In this document: piece by piece, positions 55,943 through 64,000 of the stretch | Position numbering within the stretch: the stretch's first letter is position 1 | Layout of the letters: every line of letters starts with the position of its first letter | Source: Stenotrophomonas maltophilia | GTDB lineage: Bacteria > Pseudomonadota > Gammaproteobacteria > Xanthomonadales > Xanthomonadaceae | Length of the DNA: 64,000 nt | NCBI RefSeq assembly: GCF_002205165.1 | Contig: NZ_NIVS01000009.1 | Span: 124,001-188,000 of the forward strand | Reading direction: 5' to 3' | Notes under the pieces: generated by a model | The model's database searches: none | Told to the model about the DNA's origin: nothing | The model's input: only the letters and a program-made list of their open reading frames with translations | Position numbers and translations under genes: made by a program

Positions 55943-57265
55943 GTGACGGGCAAGGGGGAGCGTCGCCGCGCGCCATACCGGCGCCGGCTGCGCAGCCGCA
56001 TCATCGTCTCGTTCGTGCTGTTGGGCTTCTGCCTGACCACGCTGTTTGCGTTCGCCACCAACTGGACCCGCGCCCGCGTGGAAAACCAGTTGGTCGAAGA
56101 TGTGATGAATCGCAACATCAACGAGTACGCCAAGCGTTTCGCCGCCGATCCCTCGCGCAGTCCAGACCTGCCGGTGGAGCAGATGTACGCGAGGCTGGTC
56201 CGTTCGGACAAGTTCGAGGCCCTGCGCCAGGAACAGCCCGACTGGTACGAATTCAACGACGGCATCCATGGCGTAAGCGGCGTGGATGACAGCGGCAAGC
56301 CGTTCTCCTACAAGCTGGCGGTGCGCAAGACGCCGGAAGTGTGGTTCTTCCTCGCCTATGACATGACCGAGAGCATCCGCGGGGAGAGCCAGCTCAACCG
56401 CGCGCTGTTCTTCTCCGTGCTGGTGTTCAGCGCCCTGTCCCTGGTGCTGGGCTGGTGGTCCGCCTCCAAGGTGATGAAGCCTGTGTCGGACCTGGCCGCT
56501 CGCCTGCGTGCGTATCGCGGTGGCACCAGCGAGCCCGAGCCGCTGGCACCGCGCTTCCCGGACGATGAAGTGGGCCAGCTCGCCCAGGCGCTGGATGACT
56601 ACTCCGCGCGCCTCACCGAGGTCGTACAGCGCGACCGCGAGTTCAACGCCGACGTCAGCCACGAGCTGCGCACGCCGCTGGCCGTGATCCGCGGCGCGAC
56701 CGAGCTGCTGCTGACCCGCCCGGATCTCGATCCCAAGGTGCTGCAGCGCCTGCAGCGCATCCAGCGCGCCGAGCAGCAATGCACCGACCTGATCGGTGCG
56801 CTGCTGCTGCTCTCGCGCAATGAGCGCGGGCAGGGCAGCAGCAATGTCGCCCGGGTCTCCGAGCAGCTGCTGGATTCGCACCGTGCCCAGCTTGGCGGCA
56901 AACCGCTGGAACTGATCCTGGAAGGCAACCACGACCTGGTGATCGATGCGCCGGAATCGGCCCTCTCGGTCGCGTTGGGCAACCTGATCGGCAATGCCGT
57001 GAAGTATTCCAAGGAAGGCGCGGTGCGGGTGCGTGTGGGCAACAACGCAGTCGAAGTGATCGACAGCGGCCCCGGCCTGAGCGAGGAAGATGCGGCCAAG
57101 CTGTTCCAGCGCGGTTACCGCGGCACGCATGCGGGGCACTCGCAGGGCGGCGGTATCGGCCTGTCCATCGTCAGCCGCCTGTGCGACCTCTATGGCTGGC
57201 AGGTCAACGTGCGGCCAGGTGCCGGGCGCGGCGTGATCGCCACGCTGACCTTCTCGCCCGCCTGA
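55943..57265 (+). CDS. sensor histidine kinase, ColS-like
   Basis: 440 residues from a GTG at 55943 (GGAAG upstream). Two helices (about 20-40 and 150-172) flank a periplasmic sensor of some 100 residues. The linker after helix 2 is HAMP-like (VMKPVSDLAARLRAY). The H-box is FNADVSHELRTPLAVIRG with His240; the N-box is NLIGNAVKYS, the G boxes IDSGPGLSEED and GGGIGLSIV. The sensor domain has several acidic clusters (DDSGKP, YDMTE) that might bind metal, but the stimulus is not known. It is the partner of the preceding regulator. A REP-like hairpin follows the stop. Confidence 0.93.
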   Translation: MTGKGERRRAPYRRRLRSRIIVSFVLLGFCLTTLFAFATNWTRARVENQLVEDVMNRNINEYAKRFAADPSRSPDLPVEQMYARLVRSDKFEALRQEQPDWYEFNDGIHGVSGVDDSGKPFSYKLAVRKTPEVWFFLAYDMTESIRGESQLNRALFFSVLVFSALSLVLGWWSASKVMKPVSDLAARLRAYRGGTSEPEPLAPRFPDDEVGQLAQALDDYSARLTEVVQRDREFNADVSHELRTPLAVIRGATELLLTRPDLDPKVLQRLQRIQRAEQQCTDLIGALLLLSRNERGQGSSNVARVSEQLLDSHRAQLGGKPLELILEGNHDLVIDAPESALSVALGNLIGNAVKYSKEGAVRVRVGNNAVEVIDSGPGLSEEDAAKLFQRGYRGTHAGHSQGGGIGLSIVSRLCDLYGWQVNVRPGAGRGVIATLTFSPA

Positions 57266-57272
57266 CACGGCA

Positions 57273-57293
57273 GAGCCGACCGTTGGTCGGCTC
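57273..57293. repeat. REP-like palindrome after the histidine kinase gene
   Basis: GAGCCGACC-GTT-GGTCGGCTC is a perfect 9-bp stem. The core CCGACCGTTGGTCGG is shared, inverted, with 43471-43491. It lies between convergent genes (histidine kinase and coaE) and may serve as the transcription stop for both. Confidence 0.75.
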
Positions 57294-57304
57294 CTCCTCC
57301 AGCT

Positions 57305-57916
57305 CTACCGCGCCGCCAACGCCCGATAGGCGTGATCCAGTCGCTCCACATGTGCCTGCAGGTGGTCCGGGTGGCCATCATTGACCACTACGTCATCGGC
57401 CAATGCCAGGCGCGCCTCGCGGCTGGCCTGGGCGGCGATCATGCGGTCGGCCAGGGCGGCATCGATGCCATCGCGCTGCATCAGCCGCGCGTGCTGCACG
57501 GCTATCGGCACGTCCACCACCAGGATCCGGTCCAGCCAGGGGTATTGCTGGCGGCCGCCAGCCTCGGTGAGCAGCGGAATCGCCGCGATCGCATACGGCC
57601 CCTCGGCCTGCTCGCAGGTTTCGCGTAACAGCTGGCGGATCGCCGGATGGGTGATCGCCTCCAGCGCCTGGCGCTCCTGCGCCGACGCGAAGATACGGGC
57701 CCGCAGCGCGGCACGGTCCAGCTGGCCATCGGCCAGCAGGATGTCCCTGCCGAAGTGGGCGGCAATCCGCGCTAGGCCCTCGCTGCCCGGTGCCACCACG
57801 GCGCGGGCGGCCAGATCGGCGTCGGCCACGGTGATGCCCAGTGCCTCGAAGCGGCGGCTGACCTCGCTCTTGCCGGCGGCAATGCCGCCGGTCAGCCCGA
57901 TCACGAAGCGGCTCAT
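57305..57916 (-). CDS. coaE: dephospho-CoA kinase
   Basis: 203 residues. The P-loop GLTGGIAAGKS is at residues 7-17, followed by GITVADADLAARAV, and the lid and CoA-binding region PLLTEAGGRQQYPWLDRILVVDVP. It carries out the last step of coenzyme A synthesis. It lies 10 bases downstream of pilD on the same strand, so the operon reads pilC-pilD-coaE, the order usual in Xanthomonadaceae and Pseudomonas. Confidence 0.97.
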   Translation of the reverse strand: MSRFVIGLTGGIAAGKSEVSRRFEALGITVADADLAARAVVAPGSEGLARIAAHFGRDILLADGQLDRAALRARIFASAQERQALEAITHPAIRQLLRETCEQAEGPYAIAAIPLLTEAGGRQQYPWLDRILVVDVPIAVQHARLMQRDGIDAALADRMIAAQASREARLALADDVVVNDGHPDHLQAHVERLDHAYRALAAR

Positions 57917-57926
57917 CGCGCGGCCC

Positions 57927-58790
57927 TCAACGCAGGCCGGCGTAGCTCAGGTAGCCGTCGATCAACGGCTCGCCCCACATGAACACGATCCAGCCGGCAA
58001 TGGCCAGGTACGGCCCGAACGGGATCGGCGTGGCACGGTCGCGGCCGCGCGAGTACAGCCAGATCGAGCCGATGATCGCGCCCACCACGGAGGACAGCAG
58101 GATGATCGGCAGGATGCCCTTGAGCCCGCACCAGGCGCCCAGAGCCGCCAGCAGCTTGAAATCGCCGTGGCCCATGCCTTCCTTGCCGGTGAGCTGCTTG
58201 AACAGCCACCACACCGACCACAGCGACAGATAGCCGGCCAGCGCACCCAGCAGGGCGGGCTTGGCGGGCATATAGAGATTGTCGCTGGCCGCGATCAGGC
58301 CCAGCCACATCAAGGGCAGGGTGAGCTGGTCGGGCAACAGCTGGGTGCGCAGGTCGATCCCGGACAGCGCCACCAGGAAGCAGCTCAGCACGATCGCACC
58401 GAAACCCTGCCAGCCGAACCCGAACTGCCAGACGCTGGCGGCGACCAGCACGGCGGTCAGCAGTTCCACCAGCGGGTACTGGATCGAGATCGGGGCATGG
58501 CAATGCCGGCACTTGCCGCGCAGGGCCAGCCAGCTGAACAGCGGGATGTTCTCGTACCAGGACAGCTTGTGCTTGCAGTGCGGGCAGTGCGAGGGCTCCA
58601 CCACGATGCCCGGTGGTGGCGGCTCATAGATGTCCGGCTCTTCCAGCACCTCGCGCGCATCGCGCTTCCACTCCCACTCCAGCCGCTTGGGCAGGCGCAG
58701 GATCACCACGTTGAGGAAACTGCCGATCAGCAGTCCCAGTCCGACCGCGGCGGGGTAGCCGAGACCGGGATGCTGGTCGAGAAATGCCAT
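57927..58790 (-). CDS. pilD: prepilin peptidase and N-methyltransferase PilD
   Basis: 287 residues. A zinc-binding cytoplasmic loop carries the Cys pairs CPHC (69, 72) and CRHC (94, 97). The aspartic protease residues are Asp146 in SGIDLRTQLLPD and Asp210 in GHGDFKLLAALG. Eight helices are apparent. It cleaves the leader of PilA and other type IV prepilins or pseudopilins after Gly and methylates the new N-terminal Phe. It lies seven bases downstream of pilC. Confidence 0.97.
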   Translation of the reverse strand: MAFLDQHPGLGYPAAVGLGLLIGSFLNVVILRLPKRLEWEWKRDAREVLEEPDIYEPPPPGIVVEPSHCPHCKHKLSWYENIPLFSWLALRGKCRHCHAPISIQYPLVELLTAVLVAASVWQFGFGWQGFGAIVLSCFLVALSGIDLRTQLLPDQLTLPLMWLGLIAASDNLYMPAKPALLGALAGYLSLWSVWWLFKQLTGKEGMGHGDFKLLAALGAWCGLKGILPIILLSSVVGAIIGSIWLYSRGRDRATPIPFGPYLAIAGWIVFMWGEPLIDGYLSYAGLR

Positions 58791-58797
58791 TGATTAG

Positions 58798-60057
58798 TTA
58801 TCCAACTACCGCGCCGAGTTTGAAGATGGGCAGGTACATCGCGATCACCATGCCACCGACCACCACGCCAATGAACACCATGATCATGGGTTCCAGCAGG
58901 CTGCTCAGGGCATCCACTGCGTTGTTGACCTCCTGCTCATGATACTCGGCCACCTTGAACAGCATGGTATCCAGCGCGCCGGCCTCTTCGCCGATGGCGG
59001 TCATCTGCACCACCATGTGCGGGAACAGGTTGACCTGCTTCATCGCCATGTTGACCGGGTAGCCGACCGACACGTCGTCGCGCATGCGCAGCACGGCATT
59101 GCCGTACACCTTGTTGCCGGTGGCGCCGGCGACGATGCCCAGAGCCTCAACCAAGGGTACGCCGGCCTTGAACGTTACCGCGGTGGTCCGGGAGAACCTG
59201 GCGATTGCGCTGTTGTGCATGATCTGGCCGATGACCGGGACCTTGAGGATCCAGCGGTCCATCGTGTGCTGCATTTTCGGGGAGCGCCGATATGTCATCA
59301 GTGACCCCACGATAACGACGATCAAGGTTATAAGCATGGGTAGCCACCATGTAACCATGAATCTGGATAGGTTCACCACTATCTGGGTAAACGCAGGAAG
59401 TTCGGCACCAAAATTCTTGAACACATCTTCGAACTGAGGCACTACCCAAATCAACAGCACAGTACTAACCAGCATGGCGACTACGATGACCATGGCGGGA
59501 TAGAACAACGCCTTCTTGATCTTGCCTTTGAGCGCTTCGATGTTCTCTTTGTAGGTAGCGATGGTGTCCAGCACTGTCTCGAGCACGCCGGCGCTTTCGC
59601 CGGCGCGCACCAGATTCCGGTAGAGCTCGTCGAACTGAACTGGATGCCTGCTGATCGCCTCATGAAGCGAGGAGCCGCCCTCGATATCGTTGCGGACACT
59701 GTCGACCAACTTTTTCATTCGCGGGTTTTTGTGCCCGCTGCCGATGATCTCCAGGGCGCTGACGATCGGCACGCCGGATTTCATCATGGTCGCCATCTGG
59801 CGACTAAAGAAGGCGATGTCCTTCGCATTGACCGGTGCGCCGGCGGCGCCAAAGATCGATTTGGGCTTGGGCTTAACTATCGTTGGCGAAATGCCCATGC
59901 GGCGCAACTCGGCCCGCAGCAGGTTGGCATTCTTCGCGGGCTGCTCGCCCTTCATCTTGACGCCGCGCTTGTCGGTCCCCTCCCAGACAAACGGCTTCAA
60001 CTCCATGGTGTTGCGCACCACGGGATCTTTCTTGATTGCGCTACGGCTGACAGACAT
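58798..60057 (-). CDS. pilC: type IV pilus inner-membrane platform protein PilC
   Basis: 419 residues. Two GspF domains (about 80-205 and 285-410) each contain FSRQMATMMKSGVPIVSALEI and FSRTTAVTFKAGVPLVEALGI, with helices at about 180-200, 230-255 and 390-410. It forms the rotor-like platform on which PilB works. GGGGAG precedes the ATG at 60057. The middle part (about 59330-59480) is strikingly AT-rich compared with the ends: two consecutive 60-base stretches (59341-59460) contain 28 and 27 G+C. This points to a recombined segment. pilA is divergent. Confidence 0.97.
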   Translation of the reverse strand: MSVSRSAIKKDPVVRNTMELKPFVWEGTDKRGVKMKGEQPAKNANLLRAELRRMGISPTIVKPKPKSIFGAAGAPVNAKDIAFFSRQMATMMKSGVPIVSALEIIGSGHKNPRMKKLVDSVRNDIEGGSSLHEAISRHPVQFDELYRNLVRAGESAGVLETVLDTIATYKENIEALKGKIKKALFYPAMVIVVAMLVSTVLLIWVVPQFEDVFKNFGAELPAFTQIVVNLSRFMVTWWLPMLITLIVVIVGSLMTYRRSPKMQHTMDRWILKVPVIGQIMHNSAIARFSRTTAVTFKAGVPLVEALGIVAGATGNKVYGNAVLRMRDDVSVGYPVNMAMKQVNLFPHMVVQMTAIGEEAGALDTMLFKVAEYHEQEVNNAVDALSSLLEPMIMVFIGVVVGGMVIAMYLPIFKLGAVVG

Positions 60058-60118
60058 ACAGGGCTCCCCAGCCACGCCATCCCCAGGCGGGCTATCTCGC
60101 CGCATGGTAGCTGGTTCC

Positions 60119-60127
60119 GGGGGGGGG
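60119..60127. repeat. G9 homopolymer tract in the pilA/pilC gap
   Basis: Nine consecutive G on the plus strand, 62 bases before the pilC start codon (minus strand). Tracts of this length are prone to slippage; it could change pilC promoter spacing. Confidence 0.8.
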
Positions 60128-60143
60128 TGGGCAATCCCAGCGC

Positions 60144-60202
60144 GTGTCCGGCTCGGGCAGGGGCACAGACAAGGGGTGTCAAAAGGTGACGCAACGGGTC
60201 AC
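60144..60202 (+). promoter_or_regulatory. candidate PilR upstream activating region
   Basis: Within the 357-base gap between pilC and pilA lie TGTC half-sites (about 60145, and 60177) and a GACA (60168), a GTCA-N5-TGAC pair (60178-60190) and a perfect GTGAC-N7-GTCAC (60186-60202). PilR sites in Pseudomonas are clusters of TGTC upstream of the pilA sigma-54 promoter. The distance to the promoter, about 115 bases, suits an enhancer. Confidence 0.45.
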
Positions 60203-60301
60203 ATTGCAGGGTGCATCGCAAATTAATGTGAGGGGGGTTCCAATCCTGAAGATTGGTGCCATCATTGCGCCGGGGAATGCTGGGGAGCATTGCTGGCACT
60301 G

Positions 60302-60318
60302 TTGGCACGCAACCTGCT
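60302..60318 (+). promoter_or_regulatory. sigma-54 promoter of pilA
   Basis: TTGGCACGCAACCTGCT has GG at 60304-60305 and GC at 60316-60317 with the required 10-base spacing, matching TGGCACG-N4-TTGCA closely. Transcription would begin about 12 bases further, leaving a leader of some 85 bases. PilR, a sigma-54 activator, is encoded at 62782 onward. Confidence 0.8.
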
Positions 60319-60414
60319 TCGATCCACCCGCACGGGCGCCCGCCTTGCTCTCCCGGTCCGCCGGTCAGCAACGGCCCAGTGCCTACTATTTATCTACCTC
60401 TAGGGGATGTACTC

Positions 60415-60861
60415 ATGAAGAAGCAGCAGGGCTTTACCCTGATCGAACTGATGATCGTTGTCGCGATCATCGCCATCCTGGCCGCCATCGCGCTGCCGGC
60501 GTACTCGAACTACACCAAGAAGGCAAAGGTCTCGGAAGTCATCCTGGCCGCTTCTTCGCTGCGTACGGACCTCTCTGAGTACGTCGCCAGCAACAATGCG
60601 TTGCCGCCAGCCACTTGGAAGCCTGATTTCCAGGAAACCCAATACGTGAAGTCGCTGACGTGGGATGCGACCGCCGGCGAGATCGTCGCCACCGCGCAGA
60701 AGATCGCTACGGAGATCGATGGGAAGACCATCACGCTGAAGCCCGACGCTACCAAGGTTGCCGATGGCGTTCTGCCGAGCTGGATCTGTGATGGCACCAT
60801 TGAAAGCAAGTACCGTCCGGGTAGCTGCCAGGGCGAGAAGGCGGCCGATCCCACCAAGTAA
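60415..60861 (+). CDS. pilA: major type IV pilin PilA
   Basis: 148 residues. The six-residue leader MKKQQG is cleaved before [24 protein letters not shown], with Glu5 of the mature protein present. The globular part ends in a disulfide loop, [22 protein letters not shown] precedes the ATG. The protein polymerises into the pilus fibre used in twitching, adhesion and DNA uptake. It is transcribed alone, between a sigma-54 promoter and a strong terminator. The globular domain and surrounding DNA are AT-richer than the neighbourhood, as expected for an antigenically variable pilin. Confidence 0.97.
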   Translation: MKKQQGFTLIELMIVVAIIAILAAIALPAYSNYTKKAKVSEVILAASSLRTDLSEYVASNNALPPATWKPDFQETQYVKSLTWDATAGEIVATAQKIATEIDGKTITLKPDATKVADGVLPSWICDGTIESKYRPGSCQGEKAADPTK

Positions 60862-60888
60862 TCTATCCTCGCCTTTGCGAGAGATTGG

Positions 60889-60920
60889 AAAACGGGGGGC
60901 TCTGGCCCCCCGTTTTTTTT
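60889..60920 (+). terminator. terminator after pilA
   Basis: AAAACGGGGGGC-TCTG-GCCCCCCGTTTT with four more T: a 12-bp stem with A/T tails on both sides. Confidence 0.95.
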
Positions 60921-61007
60921 GATGGTTGCCATCTTTCGAGATGGAGATGGTCTTATAGAACTCACTGGTTGCAAGCACGTTTCCCAAGATGAAGCCGGAA
61001 AATTCAT

Positions 61008-62732
61008 ATGAGTAGTGTCTCTGTCGCTAACCTTGTGGGGATTACTGGTATCGCCCGCCGCCTCGTCCAGGACGGAGCAATCGAGGAGACTGCCGCGCGT
61101 GAAGCTATGGCGCAGGCAGCAAGTGCCCGTCTGCCTTTGCCGCAGTGGTTTGCCCAGAAAAAACTTGTTACCAGCGCCCAGTTGGCCGCTGCCAACGCAG
61201 TTGAATTCGGCATGCCCCTGATGGACGTGTCGGCGTTCGACAATAACCAGAACGCAATGAGTCTGGTCAGCGAAGAGCTGCTGCGAAAGCACCACGTGCT
61301 GCCGCTGTTCAAGCGTGGCGGAAAACTCTTCATAGGCACCAGCAACCCCACCCACTCGCTGGACGAAATCAAGTTCCACACCAATCTGGTGGTGGAGCCG
61401 ATCCTGGTGGATGAAGACCAGATTCGTCGCACGTTGGAGCAGTGGCAGTCCAAGCAGGACACGCTGGGCTCGGCGCTCGGCGGTGACGACGAGATGGGAG
61501 ATCTGGACGTCTCCGCAGGAGACGAAGAGGGCGGCTCCATCGACTCCGGCGTCGACGCCAAAGGCGACGACACCCCGGTCGTAAAGTTCGTCAACAAAGT
61601 CCTCGTAGACGCCATCCGCAAAGGCGCCTCGGACATCCACTTCGAACCCTACGAAGACGACTATCGCGTGCGCCTGCGTATCGATGGTCTGCTCAAGAAC
61701 GTGGCCAAGGCCCCGGTCAAGCTCAATCAGCGCATCGCCGCGCGCCTGAAGGTGATGGCGCAGCTGGATATCGCCGAGAAGCGCGTACCGCAGGATGGGC
61801 GCATCAAGCTCAACCTCTCCAAGACGCGCCAGATCGACTTCCGCGTCAGCACCCTGCCGACCCTGTTCGGCGAGAAGGTGGTGCTGCGTATCCTTGATGG
61901 CAGTGCGGCCAAGCTGGGCATCGACAAGCTCGGTTACGAGCCGGCGCAGCAGAAGCTGTTCCTGGATGCGATCCACAAGCCGTACGGCATGGTGCTGGTC
62001 ACCGGCCCGACCGGTTCGGGCAAAACCGTGTCGCTGTATACCGCGCTGGGCATCCTCAACGATGAAACGCGTAACATCTCCACGGCTGAGGATCCGGTGG
62101 AAATCCGCCTGCCCGGCGTCAACCAGGTGCAGCAGAACGTCAAGCGCGGCATGACTTTCGCCGCGGCGCTGCGCTCGTTCCTGCGCCAGGATCCGGACAT
62201 CATCATGGTCGGCGAAATCCGCGACCTGGAAACGGCCGAGATCGCGATCAAGGCGGCGCAGACGGGCCACATGGTGCTCTCCACGCTGCATACCAACGAT
62301 GCGCCGCAGACCATCGCGCGCCTGATGAACATGGGCATCGCGCCATACAACATCACCAGCTCGGTGACGTTGGTGATCGCGCAGCGCCTGGCGCGCCGGC
62401 TGTGCAACAACTGCAAGCGCCCGGTGGAGCTGCCGGCCAATGCGCTGCTGGCCGAAGGCTTCACCCAGGCCCAGCTGGATGCGGGTATCAAGCTGTTCGA
62501 GCCGGTCGGCTGCGATGAGTGCACCGAGGGCTACAAGGGCCGTACCGGCCTGTACCAGGTGATGCCGATGACCGATGAGATCTCCACCATCGTGCTGGCC
62601 GGTGGCAATGCGCTGCAGATCGCCGAGGCCGCGCAGCTGGCCGGGGTGAATGATCTGCGCCAGTCCGCGCTGATCAAGGCTGCCGCCGGGGTGACCGGGC
62701 TGGCGGAGATCAATCGTGTGACCAAGGATTGA
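61008..62732 (+). CDS. pilB: type IV pilus assembly ATPase PilB
   Basis: 574 residues. N-terminal N1 domain (about 1-150), acidic linker (DDEMGDLDVSAGDEEGG), then the AAA-like domain with Walker A GPTGSGKT at 333-340, an Asp box, Walker B DPDIIMVGEIRD, and the tetracysteine zinc motif CNNC and CDEC. It powers pilus extension. GGAA lies before the ATG at 61008. The first 400 bases are AT-richer than the remainder, so the pilA-proximal end may share the recombination history of pilA. It is followed by a bidirectional terminator shared with pilR. Confidence 0.97.
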   Translation: MSSVSVANLVGITGIARRLVQDGAIEETAAREAMAQAASARLPLPQWFAQKKLVTSAQLAAANAVEFGMPLMDVSAFDNNQNAMSLVSEELLRKHHVLPLFKRGGKLFIGTSNPTHSLDEIKFHTNLVVEPILVDEDQIRRTLEQWQSKQDTLGSALGGDDEMGDLDVSAGDEEGGSIDSGVDAKGDDTPVVKFVNKVLVDAIRKGASDIHFEPYEDDYRVRLRIDGLLKNVAKAPVKLNQRIAARLKVMAQLDIAEKRVPQDGRIKLNLSKTRQIDFRVSTLPTLFGEKVVLRILDGSAAKLGIDKLGYEPAQQKLFLDAIHKPYGMVLVTGPTGSGKTVSLYTALGILNDETRNISTAEDPVEIRLPGVNQVQQNVKRGMTFAAALRSFLRQDPDIIMVGEIRDLETAEIAIKAAQTGHMVLSTLHTNDAPQTIARLMNMGIAPYNITSSVTLVIAQRLARRLCNNCKRPVELPANALLAEGFTQAQLDAGIKLFEPVGCDECTEGYKGRTGLYQVMPMTDEISTIVLAGGNALQIAEAAQLAGVNDLRQSALIKAAAGVTGLAEINRVTKD

Positions 62733-62750
62733 GCGGCGTCCGCAGATGAG

Positions 62751-62777
62751 AAAAGGCCCGCGCAAGCGGGCCTTTTT
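62751..62777. terminator. bidirectional terminator between pilB and pilR
   Basis: AAAAGGCCCGC-GCAA-GCGGGCCTTTT, an 11-bp stem with T-tails on both strands, between convergent genes. Confidence 0.92.
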
Positions 62778-62781
62778 GTTT

Positions 62782-64000
<1,219 letters not shown>

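Noticed and set aside
60510..62765. A long antisense frame covering pilA and pilB
   Set aside because: It crosses the pilA terminator and two well-supported genes; there is no recognisable protein and no ribosome-binding site.

Overview
The window is a GC-rich, gene-dense chromosomal segment from a gamma-proteobacterium of the Xanthomonadaceae, most likely Stenotrophomonas. This rests on the gene repertoire, on the order pilD-pilC / pilA-pilB / pilR, and on GTAG-headed palindromes that resemble the REP (SMAG) repeats known from S. maltophilia. It looks like core chromosome. I saw no insertion sequence, prophage, integrase or CRISPR array. The only stretches of clearly different base composition are inside the type IV pilus locus and around the tRNA-Gly.

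Layout. 1-170 is the end of pilQ. 301-7078 is a tightly overlapping MoxR/Bat operon: MoxR ATPase, DUF58, DUF4381, BatA, a fused BatB-TPR protein, and BatD. 7146-10656 holds a dicarboxylate/amino acid symporter and transketolase. 10813-13348 (minus) holds a CoA hydrolase/transferase and a flavin reductase. 13464-15599 is a BlaI-type repressor, an M56 peptidase fused to a TonB C-terminal domain, and a lipoprotein, under a palindromic operator. 15605-17243 (minus) encodes an MBL-fold hydrolase and an S1/P1 nuclease. Then come an Asp/Glu racemase, ompW (minus, with an FNR-type box) and a run of central carbon genes: gap, a DUF2339/DUF3999 membrane pair, pgk, a HAD phosphatase, pyk and class I aldolase. 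29099-36247 carries an M1-like peptidase, a macro-domain protein, divergent cysK/cysB, a DUF2946 protein and an OprC-type copper receptor. 36496-40706 is a two-gene RND efflux system.

40836-50882 contains an alanine symporter, a TrmH-type methyltransferase, a candidate structured RNA, an M28 peptidase, mscL, an FAH-family hydrolase, a small membrane protein, a Rieske protein, an SLC13 transporter, trmB, thiG and thiS. 51088-57265 contains an autotransporter esterase, tRNA-Gly(CCC), a small Cys-rich secreted protein, rimK, and a secreted protein followed by a ColRS-like two-component system. 57305-64000 contains coaE, pilD, pilC, pilA, pilB and the start of pilR at the right edge.

Themes. Type IV pilus genes sit at both ends (pilQ at the left; pilDCAB and pilR at the right). 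The pilA promoter is a canonical sigma-54 site and the regulator PilR is encoded nearby. Lower glycolysis and pentose phosphate genes cluster at 8.6-29 kb. Envelope-stress or surveillance systems recur (MoxR/Bat, BlaI/M56, the two-component system, RND). The observations most worth following up are the BlaI/M56-TonB module and its operator, the possible RNA at about 43.3-43.5 kb, the Cys-rich mini-protein by the tRNA, the 54-base palindrome that ends the DUF3999 gene, and the mosaic pil region with a G9 tract.
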